From Phycisphaerales bacterium (GTDB lineage: Bacteria; Planctomycetota; Phycisphaerae; Phycisphaerales; UBA1924): 62,737 nucleotides of DNA. Below are positions 32,001-37,341 of this stretch, piece by piece. The stretch spans positions 1 to 62,737 of the forward strand of contig JAEPOJ010000024.1 of NCBI GenBank assembly GCA_017642965.1, read 5' to 3'. Every line of letters starts with the position of its first letter. Positions within the stretch are counted from its first letter, which is position 1. The notes under the pieces were generated by a model. The model was not told the origin of the DNA. It worked only from the letters and a program-made list of their open reading frames with translations, and did not search any database. A program made the translations under genes and the position numbers.

Positions 32001-32120
32001 GCGTTCCTCACGCTCTACGCCGCGAGCGACCCGAGCATCGATCTCAACGACGATGGCCAGGTCAACTTCTTCGATGTATCCGCCTTCCTCGCGGCGTATA
32101 ACACGCCGTGCGCGGAATAA
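29028..32120 (+). CDS. CotH-kinase-family secreted protein with lamin-tail domains and degenerate dockerin
   Basis: This 1030-residue protein has a signal peptide ending AVAE. The CotH kinase-like domain starts near residue 40 and contains IRPRGNTSRGAIKKSWKLKF and YDLDNSYG, the protein-kinase-like active-site motifs. About residues 387-574 form an inserted beta-sandwich (TDSLGDTFNAISDPHFDLDS onward, DOMON-like), after which the CotH C-terminal helices resume (TIFTLATRSDHIDALQSML). Two lamin-tail domains follow (LFINEVLASNDSIIMDEAGE about 675; FINEWLASNDGVVVDEFGDA about 830). The dockerin has lost its first calcium loop and ends PCAE instead of GCP. Confidence 0.87.
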   Translation: MPNRALPLFVPFLLSMWGAANSAVAEVPLPTGDAGWADAGRVYFNDQELLQITVTVDPADLQAMLDDPYDNTYYPCSVHLLSSEVDAVIEDVAIRPRGNTSRGAIKKSWKLKFNEFVPGREVFGLEKLNLNGHQNDPSVVRGKLAWDIYNQFGVPSPRASMARVVINDGSLVDDVYANVEQIDDEFLAAWYGDDTGNLYQCAYKGERADLRFVFPGDAATYANLGTPTYELENDSGANQHQDLADFIAFIENASDATFADEIAHRFSVDTFLRSMAVDCVNGHWDNMWYGANNYFLYVHHDTGRIEYIPYDLDNSYGIDFFSTDWAARPASSFGDGGFGWDFGSSFGGGAEPPLVRRILAIDAYHDQYLRYVRELVGAIGEPSEPAETVYTDSLGDTFNAISDPHFDLDSVTLSNDETDLLAEVRVAGPIDVGGDTDQARIMLFLDTRPGGTTSNPWGRDITAAAQADYFLGSWTDNGGGFIFYAWSGSGWDLLHASFDNPAGFTQDLSNRADGIVRYTLPLTAMGLSDTESFSFDVVTTNDRGADTEPGVDHLSNPAQATPNYDTPSQAGTYPIHTLEPFSPGGVDTTETIFTLATRSDHIDALQSMLEPYAFTGSYANGNADFGYTAMDFLDSFTLPASYSGGSPWAWGVKPYIQARTDYLRASVPAPASLPKLFINEVLASNDSIIMDEAGEYEDFIEIYNAGDSVADLSGMQLSDDIFDPYKWSFPDGTVLAPGAFLIVWCDDEPADGPLHATFKLSASGESAVLSHRPDSGSVLIDAITFPGLLADESYGRSPDGSESFEVFCAVTPGFENDPRDDCFIDPDPTPAVFINEWLASNDGVVVDEFGDADDFVELYNAEATTVDLGGRYLTDDLSDRTKWQIPPGVTIQPGGYLVIWCDDEPEQGPLHATFKLSAGGEAVGLFDRDGNQLAQIDAVTYSGQETDIAEGRGPDGSACRLFFTPTPGSPNRNGIADLAAPLGELNFFDVSAFLTLYAASDPSIDLNDDGQVNFFDVSAFLAAYNTPCAE

Positions 32121-32212
32121 ATACCGTTTATGGCCCGTTGAAGCGGATTTTTTGACGCCATCTTGGCCCAAGCCCTCTTGGAGCATTCACAACCCACTGG
32201 TATACTCAGCCC

Positions 32213-32629
32213 ATGAAGAAGACCACCGCCACCGCGCTCTGTTCCATCGCCGCACTGACCGCCGCCGCCCTCGCGGGGCCGTCCGGTGGTTCGTTCGAGA
32301 TCACCTGGTACACCATCGACGCGGGCGGCACCAACAACGCCTCCGGCGGCGACTTCACGCTTTCGGGTACCATCGGCCAGCCCGATGCCGGTGCCGAGAT
32401 GACCGGCGGCCAGTTCTCGCTCTCCGGCGGCTTCTGGCCCGGCGTCAACAACGCTCCCGCCTGCCCCGCCGACCTGAACAACGACGGCATGCTCAACTTC
32501 TTCGACGTCTCCGCCTTCCTCACGGCCTACAACGCGATGGACCCAGCCGCCGACTTCACGAACGACGGCATGTTCAACTTCTTCGACGTGTCCGCGTTCC
32601 TGCAGGCCTACAACATGGGCTGCCCATAA
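32213..32629 (+). CDS. Small secreted protein with GC-type dockerin
   Basis: The 138-residue protein has a signal peptide ending ALAG. A 60-residue module with W-Y-T-I-D-x-G-G-T and SGTIGQPDAGAEMTGGQFSL is a short N-terminal domain that I recognise only as recurring in planctomycete and related secreted proteins, without known function. The dockerin is the most regular in the window (CPADLNNDGMLNFFDVSAFL; DFTNDGMFNFFDVSAFL) and ends GCP. Its small size makes it a minimal dockerin carrier. Confidence 0.85.
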   Translation: MKKTTATALCSIAALTAAALAGPSGGSFEITWYTIDAGGTNNASGGDFTLSGTIGQPDAGAEMTGGQFSLSGGFWPGVNNAPACPADLNNDGMLNFFDVSAFLTAYNAMDPAADFTNDGMFNFFDVSAFLQAYNMGCP

Positions 32630-32667
32630 CTCCCCCTGTTTCGGGACCGAACCCAGATCTCCTCAAG

Positions 32668-32690
32668 CCCGGCTGACCAGCCGGGTTTTT
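32668..32690 (+). terminator. Terminator after small dockerin gene
   Basis: CCCGGCT pairs with AGCCGGG around GACC, followed by TTTTT. Confidence 0.88.
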
Positions 32691-32794
32691 CGTGTGGCAT
32701 CAAATGGAACCCGGAACCCGAAAAACAAAGACTCGCGAAGAAAGGATCGATTTCAAAAACACCCCCGGTCTCTCATGCGAAGCACAACTGAGGG

Positions 32795-32860
32795 AACAAC
32801 CAGATCACAGAAGTTCTGATCACGGCGCGGGCGGCTCTGCTACCCGCGTCTGGTTGTTTT
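32795..32860 (+). ncRNA. Candidate structured RNA (three-way junction) in intergenic space
   Basis: The outer arms AACAACCAGA (32795-32804) and TCTGGTTGTT (32849-32858) form a 10-bp stem that ends in TTTT. Inside it are two hairpins: GATCA/TGATC (32803-32821) and CGCGGG/CCCGCG (32826-32848). The layout looks like the 3' end of a small RNA or an elaborate terminator. The surrounding 32691-32930 shows no convincing gene. Confidence 0.35.
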
Positions 32861-32894
32861 ACATCGAACGAGCGTATCGGCCGACCCAACTGAA

Positions 32895-32929
32895 AAACCT
32901 GCCACGGCGTGTCCCGCCGTGGCAGGTTT
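32895..32929 (-). terminator. Displaced original ssrA terminator next to attL
   Basis: Arms 32895-32909 and 32915-32929 form a perfect 15-bp stem around a 5-base loop. On the minus strand it follows the att core (the last bases of ssrA) by one base and is followed by a T-run. Before the element inserted, this would have been the terminator of ssrA. Confidence 0.75.
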
Positions 32930-32930
32930 G

Positions 32931-32959
32931 AAAATGGAGCCGGGGGGAATCGAACCCCC
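32931..32959. repeat. attL core
   Basis: This is the left copy of the 29-bp repeat matching the T-arm and acceptor 3' end of ssrA. The translated frame NGAGGNRTP is the same as in attR. Confidence 0.88.
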
Positions 32960-32980
32960 CCATTATCGACGTTTTCAGGT

Positions 32981-33133
32981 ATGCCAGAGGGGGTGCGCAC
33001 AGATATGCGCACAGAAGCTCTGCAGGATGACCGCCTGACGGCGCTCGTCGCCGCATGGCCTGAACTGTCAGAGCAAACACGGTTCGCGATCACGAGTTTG
33101 GTTCAGCATGCCGCCGAAGGGAGGCAGTCATGA
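32981..33133 (+). other. Element left-end ORF: predicted integrase C-terminal tail in the circular form
   Basis: The frame open from attL reads MPEGVRTDMRTEAL, then LVAAWPELSEQTRFAITSL and a stop at 33131-33133. It is exactly in frame with the integrase ORF across the att core. When the element is circular, the integrase would lose its ssrA-antisense tail and gain the 57 codons from 32960 to 33133, giving 482 residues. From memory, a short AWPxL-type helical tail is common in planctomycete tyrosine recombinases. In the integrated state it is probably not translated as such. The stop overlaps the next start (ATGA). Confidence 0.6.
32995..33019. repeat. Left arm-type repeat (integrase/Xis site candidate)
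   Basis: The 25-bp sequence starts GCGCACAGA, repeats GCGCACAGA after two bases, and ends AGCT. It matches 38426-38450 with one mismatch and is in the same orientation, just inside the element. Confidence 0.6.
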
Positions 33134-33348
33134 GCCGAGTCATGATTGTTATCGAGCGAACTGACTATGCCGACTTGATTTCGATATTGGATCAGCGGAT
33201 CAAAAGCGAGCGTGCACGTCGAGCGGCCTTCAACAGCAACCGAGACCACGCGAACGCCCACGCCGCCGAGGGGCGTCGAGAGCGCCTCCTGAGACTCAGA
33301 AACGCTCTCGTCGATGGATGCCAGGTGAAGGAGGTCGTTGATGGCTAA
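33130..33348 (+). CDS. Small hypothetical protein of the integrative element
   Basis: The 72-residue protein has a predicted strand at the start (MSRVMIVIERTDYADLISIL) and a basic helical remainder rich in Arg and Glu. I do not recognise the family. Its start overlaps the stop of the left-end ORF (ATGA) and its end overlaps the rep start by 8 bases, so it is translationally coupled on both sides. DNA binding or regulation of Rep is possible but not shown by any motif. Confidence 0.65.
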   Translation: MSRVMIVIERTDYADLISILDQRIKSERARRAAFNSNRDHANAHAAEGRRERLLRLRNALVDGCQVKEVVDG

Positions 33349-34615
33349 GACGCCTTCAGACGATCTCAGGGCCGGTGGGCAGCCGGGGCAGGCCCGCGAG
33401 GATCGCGGGCCTGACGGCTCCCCCTGTGCCCGTGTTCCCGCCCGTCGGTCGCCGTCGGAGCCTCGCCCCTCGCTTGCGAGTGGGGGCGAGGCGGAGCGGC
33501 GGCCAGAGGGCGGCCCCGCCCGTTGGGAGCCCGAGGAGTTGAGCCCTGATCCTTCCGTGGGTTTCAATCCCCGCTCTGTAACACCGGGGATAGAAAACCA
33601 ACCCAACCCAGAAAAAGTCAATCAGATCCCACCAGCCGGGATGAGCAGCCGTCCGGACTGGATCCGTCTGATCGGGCTTGAATCACAAGTGCCCTGGCTC
33701 ATGGATCGCCTCCGCGCCGACTACGGCGAGTGTGTTCCGCACTCGGGCGCGAAGTTCTTCCGAGCGGGGGCGCTCTGGCACCCGGGAATCCTGGTGAGCT
33801 GGGGCCACAAGTCCGAGATCGCCATGATCGACCTGCAGGGCAGCCGGCTCGCCTGCACACCCGTCGAGGAGTTCATGCAGCTGAGCTTCGAGCTGCTCAA
33901 GCGGGGCTTCCGCTGTACACGCATCGACCTGGCCGTGGATCATGTCGACCTCGGCATCGACCTGCACAAGCACGCCCTGGCATCCTGCAAGGCCGGTGAG
34001 CTGTGCAAGCTCCGCACCTACTCCGACGACTCCGAGTTCAAAGCCGACGGCACGCCGCTGCGATACCTGCTCAAGCTCGGCAAGCGGACTTCACCGATCT
34101 GCGCCCGCATCTACGACAAGGGCCTCGAGACCAAGACCCTCCCCGCTGGGCAGTGGGAGCGGTTCGAGGTCGAGTTCAAGGACGACCGGGCGAACGAGGT
34201 TTGTATGGCGCTCGCCGACGCAGGGGACAAGCTGCATGAGCTACTCTGGGGCTACGTGATCGGCGCGGTCGAGTTCCGGGTCGCCAACGGCCGCTCCGAG
34301 TTTGCCCGCCGTCCATTCACCAAGTGGTGGGAGCGGTACATTGGCCAAACGACCCCTCTACGATGTCCACCACAACCAAGCCGATCTGGATACATCCAGT
34401 GGAAGGAGTGGTTTCGAGAGAGCGCTGGGCGAAGGCTGATTCAGCTAGCGAACATTTTTGAATGCAGACCGAGTGAACTGTTCTATGAACTGATTGACGG
34501 ACTGGAGCCAGCCTTCACAGAGACATCTTGTACAATCGAGGCAAGAGAAATGCACTCGAACCGTAGGGAAGCAATGCCTACTGCAGCGTTTGGTTGCGAC
34601 AGGAATACACTATGA
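33341..34615 (+). CDS. Rep_trans-type replication initiator/relaxase
   Basis: The 424-residue protein has a disordered Pro/Arg/Gly-rich N-terminal 100 residues, then a domain with CTRIDLAVDHVD (about 193-204), ICARIYDKGLETK (about 253-265) and WERFEVEFKDDRANEV, the pattern of replication initiation factors that nick DNA (the family of pT181-type Rep and Tn916 MobT). GAAGGAGG lies just upstream of ATG 33341. The last 85 or so residues are encoded in much more AT-rich DNA than the rest, so the 3' end may be a recombination joint. It overlaps the ATPase gene by ATGA, like the relaxase/coupling pair of conjugative elements. Confidence 0.78.
   Translation: MAKTPSDDLRAGGQPGQAREDRGPDGSPCARVPARRSPSEPRPSLASGGEAERRPEGGPARWEPEELSPDPSVGFNPRSVTPGIENQPNPEKVNQIPPAGMSSRPDWIRLIGLESQVPWLMDRLRADYGECVPHSGAKFFRAGALWHPGILVSWGHKSEIAMIDLQGSRLACTPVEEFMQLSFELLKRGFRCTRIDLAVDHVDLGIDLHKHALASCKAGELCKLRTYSDDSEFKADGTPLRYLLKLGKRTSPICARIYDKGLETKTLPAGQWERFEVEFKDDRANEVCMALADAGDKLHELLWGYVIGAVEFRVANGRSEFARRPFTKWWERYIGQTTPLRCPPQPSRSGYIQWKEWFRESAGRRLIQLANIFECRPSELFYELIDGLEPAFTETSCTIEAREMHSNRREAMPTAAFGCDRNTL
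33460..33492. other. Hairpin inside rep: candidate nick site region (dso/oriT)
   Basis: GCCTCGCCCC (33460-33469) pairs with GGGGCGAGGC (33483-33492), with an inner TCGC/GCGA stem and a 3-base bulge. It sits in the low-complexity 5' part of rep, where pT181-type initiators carry their double-strand origin. Confidence 0.35.
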
Positions 34616-36672
34616 GCGCGCGAAATAGATTGATATACATGGTTGCACTAACGGCCCTCTCGGTGGTTCTTGCGTTGTATACAGAGGGGTGGGCTGGCTT
34701 GCCATCTGGAGACAAGTCAGTGTGGTTTCATAGTGGGCTGTTGATGCTAATTATAGGCTCATTCTGGATTGAGCACTTCTTTACTAAGCCGGCAGATGTG
34801 TTCGTAAATGGATTATTAGTCTATGTCAGTACATCTATGCTTGTGTTTACGGAGTACATAGAGCTTTGGACTCTCATGCAGTATCTGTCCTTGGCCTTGG
34901 CAACATCGGCATGTTGGCTTGTGTGGGTATCGGGAGAGAAGACTAGGGAGATAAGCTCTAGTCTTCGTGCGCGATTGTTCTATAAAATAGTGACGCGAGT
35001 AGGGTCATCAAAATCATTGTTCACAGCAGTTTTGGCACTGTCCGTAGTCACCTACTTTCGCGATGAAGGCGCTACGGGAGTCATGATAGTTGCAGTTTGG
35101 GGGTTGGCAGTCTTCTTTAAAGAGGTTGATCCGCTTGGTATTTGGGATTATGCGTTCGGTTCTAAAGCCCTCTGGGGGGGTGAGAGGCTAGGGCAGGTCA
35201 GCAGGTACTACGAGCCGGGAATAGTTCGATTCGATCTCAATAAAGGCCAATCCTGCGACATTGGTACTATGGTATTAGTTTCATCTAAGGATCCTGATGC
35301 ACAAAATGACCCAGTCGCAGTTTCTGTGGGATCGCGAAAATCCTTATCCGGGATGGAGTGCGAGGCGATAGTGATTGATGGCTCCTTGTCAGATAATCAG
35401 ATAGACACAAACATTTACATATACAAATTTACCAACGAAGATGATCAATGGGCTTCTAGGCTAGAGAGTGTCAGAAATAATTATGATACCAAATCCATAG
35501 TTGGATTTGTTTGCGAAAGCACTAGTGTTGCAGAACTATTTTTCGAGAGACGTCGGGGGGCTGGGCTTGAGGTGGGTAGTCTGGTTTCGGCAAGCAGCGA
35601 GTCAGGTCAGAAGGTGCTCTACCAGGTGACAGACGCTGAGGTGATGACGGAAAAATCTATAGAAGCGAATGATCGGCTGTACACTATGGTGCGGGCGGGG
35701 CATGTGGGCCAGTGGTCAGATAGGGTTATGGGATTCGAGAATTATCCATGGTTGGCAAGTGAGAACTCGCCCGTTGTGTCGGCTCAAGATAGTGGTGATC
35801 GCAATTTGCAAGTTCCGGGAGGTGCTTCCTCGATCGGGTTCCTTCCAAATTCCGACTATTCGGCGCTAATTCGGCTAGATGATTTAGTGCTGTACCATTC
35901 CGCAATACTGGGAGTGACGGGAAGTGGTAAGTCGTATCTTGCATTCTCGATGGCAGAGGAGGTCGCTTCGTCAGGAGTCAAGGTCATCGTTATGGATATA
36001 ACGGGAGATTATAAACGACATCTTAAAGATTCGGTTCTAATTAGATCACACAAGTCAATTGTTCCATTCCTGGAATCGGATTCTAAATCTATTGGTATCG
36101 TAGAGTTTACTGAGAACGAAAAATCGCAGCATCCTATCGCTGCCACTAGAGCTATATCAGAGCTGGTGCTGGATTGGGCTAAGGATTCAAGGCCTGATGA
36201 AGACGTGATGGATCCGAAGGCGAGGGTTCTCTTGCTTCTTGAAGAGGCTCACTTGTTAGTGCCAGAATGGAATTTTGGCCCAAAGCAGCAAACTGATAAC
36301 GTGAATGCTACTGCGCAAGTCGTCTTGCAGTCGCGTAAGTATGGGGTCGGATTCATGCTTGTAACGCAAAGGACGGCAAATGTTTCAAAGAGTGTGCTGA
36401 ATCAATGTAATACAATTTCATCATTCCAAGCATTTGATGAAACAAGCTTCGAGTTTTTGAAAAACTATATGGGCATCTCTCATGTTCGAGCATTGCCAGG
36501 CTTGCGTAAACGACAATTAGTATTGGTTGGGAAGGCATCGGTTTCAGAGCCTCCATTAATAGTTAGAGTTCATGATCAAAATCGGCAGTTAATATTGACC
36601 AAGCCCCCGGAGTTTAGTCCGCCACAAGTTGAGCCTGAAATTGGCAATGAGCCCGAGAATGGGCCAGAGTAA
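34612..36672 (+). CDS. Membrane-anchored HerA/DUF87-type ATPase
   Basis: The 686-residue protein has about six N-terminal membrane helices (roughly residues 7-25, 40-57, 65-80, 84-105, 136-149, 155-169), a beta-rich middle with HAS-barrel-like character (about 190-420), and a P-loop motor. Walker A is GVTGSGKSYLA (about 433) and Walker B is LLLLEEAHLLVPE (about 538), the HerA/FtsK pattern; VLQSRKYGVGFMLVTQR is typical of DUF87. It could pump DNA during transfer (a TcpA-like coupling protein for the adjacent Rep) or be defence cargo. The DNA is AT-rich compared with the chromosome and with rep. Start 34612 overlaps the rep stop. Confidence 0.82.
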   Translation: MSARNRLIYMVALTALSVVLALYTEGWAGLPSGDKSVWFHSGLLMLIIGSFWIEHFFTKPADVFVNGLLVYVSTSMLVFTEYIELWTLMQYLSLALATSACWLVWVSGEKTREISSSLRARLFYKIVTRVGSSKSLFTAVLALSVVTYFRDEGATGVMIVAVWGLAVFFKEVDPLGIWDYAFGSKALWGGERLGQVSRYYEPGIVRFDLNKGQSCDIGTMVLVSSKDPDAQNDPVAVSVGSRKSLSGMECEAIVIDGSLSDNQIDTNIYIYKFTNEDDQWASRLESVRNNYDTKSIVGFVCESTSVAELFFERRRGAGLEVGSLVSASSESGQKVLYQVTDAEVMTEKSIEANDRLYTMVRAGHVGQWSDRVMGFENYPWLASENSPVVSAQDSGDRNLQVPGGASSIGFLPNSDYSALIRLDDLVLYHSAILGVTGSGKSYLAFSMAEEVASSGVKVIVMDITGDYKRHLKDSVLIRSHKSIVPFLESDSKSIGIVEFTENEKSQHPIAATRAISELVLDWAKDSRPDEDVMDPKARVLLLLEEAHLLVPEWNFGPKQQTDNVNATAQVVLQSRKYGVGFMLVTQRTANVSKSVLNQCNTISSFQAFDETSFEFLKNYMGISHVRALPGLRKRQLVLVGKASVSEPPLIVRVHDQNRQLILTKPPEFSPPQVEPEIGNEPENGPE

Positions 36673-36771
36673 ACCAATTTGGGGGACAGTTTTCGCAATT
36701 CGCGCCCCGAGAATGGCGACCTGAGGCGGCAGCAAGCGAAAAGCGGGATTATGGATGAAGAATTTGCTTGA

Positions 36772-36788
36772 CGCATAATGTTTATGCG
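36772..36788. promoter_or_regulatory. Palindromic operator candidate upstream of the RHH gene
   Basis: CGCATAA-TGT-TTATGCG is a perfect 7-bp inverted repeat 15 bp before the RHH start, suited to autoregulation by a ribbon-helix-helix dimer pair. The rest of 36673-36796 shows no gene. Confidence 0.6.
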
Positions 36789-36802
36789 GTCATGATGTGT
36801 CT

Positions 36803-37156
36803 ATGCCGGACAGAGACCGAATCAACACGACCCTTGATCACTCTCTGACAGAACGCATCGACGCGATCGCAGAAGCGAGAGATGAATCACGCTCGGCCAC
36901 CATTGAGCGCATGCTAAGGAACCAAATCGCAGAGGAGGAGAAGATGCTTGAGCAACTCGGCATCGGTATCGAAGGACGCATTATGGCGTTCCTACTCAAC
37001 AACCCCAAAGCCCTTGACGTCATGTCCAAGATCATCGGCGAGTCGCTGACAGATGAGGAACGTGCCCGATTGGAAACGGGAGGCTCCGACGTCGTTGCCG
37101 CCGGTAAGCGATACCGCAGTTATAAAGCTCGAAACAAGAAAGGAAACAAATCATGA
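36803..37156 (+). CDS. Ribbon-helix-helix regulator of the integrative element
   Basis: The 117-residue protein starts with DRDRINTTLDHSLTERIDAIAEARDESRSATIERML, a strand-helix-helix pattern of RHH (CopG/Arc-like) DNA-binding proteins, followed by a helical acidic part and a basic tail (KRYRSYKARNKKGNKS). A GTG two codons upstream (36797) is an alternative start. It overlaps the excisionase-like gene by ATGA and has a perfect palindrome just upstream, so it probably represses its own operon including xis and int. Confidence 0.78.
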   Translation: MPDRDRINTTLDHSLTERIDAIAEARDESRSATIERMLRNQIAEEEKMLEQLGIGIEGRIMAFLLNNPKALDVMSKIIGESLTDEERARLETGGSDVVAAGKRYRSYKARNKKGNKS

Positions 37157-37341
37157 CTTCACTCGATCAGCCCTATTACCGGGTGCTTGAAGCCGCAGAC
37201 CTTCTGCGAGTAAGCCGTCGAACGGTTGAGCGACTCATTGCAGCGGGGGAACTCGTGAAAATCAAGGTCCGGCGATCCACCCTGATCCCGTCAGAAAGCC
37301 TCGCCAAATACCTGGAGAAGAACTCGGAGCACCAGAGATGA
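37153..37341 (+). CDS. Excisionase-like MerR/HTH_17 DNA-binding protein
   Basis: This 62-residue single winged-helix domain reads YYRVLEAADLLRVSRRTVERLI, then GELVKIKVRRSTLIPSESLAKYL, the standard excisionase-family HTH_17 layout (helix-turn-helix then wing). It lies directly before the integrase with a 4-base overlap and so is the likely recombination directionality factor; a plain regulator is the alternative. Confidence 0.85.
   Translation: MTSLDQPYYRVLEAADLLRVSRRTVERLIAAGELVKIKVRRSTLIPSESLAKYLEKNSEHQR

Noticed and set aside
17382..32629. Repeated FFDVSAFL-coding segments as a CRISPR or DNA repeat array
   Set aside because: The repeats are protein-coding dockerin modules at gene ends, not short repeats with unique spacers. 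No CRISPR array was found in the window.
32909..33133. Left-end frame as a remnant of a second, tandem integrase
   Set aside because: In a tandem arrangement the integrase tail would lie left of the att core. Here it lies right of attL and in frame with the resident integrase through the core, so the circular-form reading is simpler. The alternative is not fully excluded.
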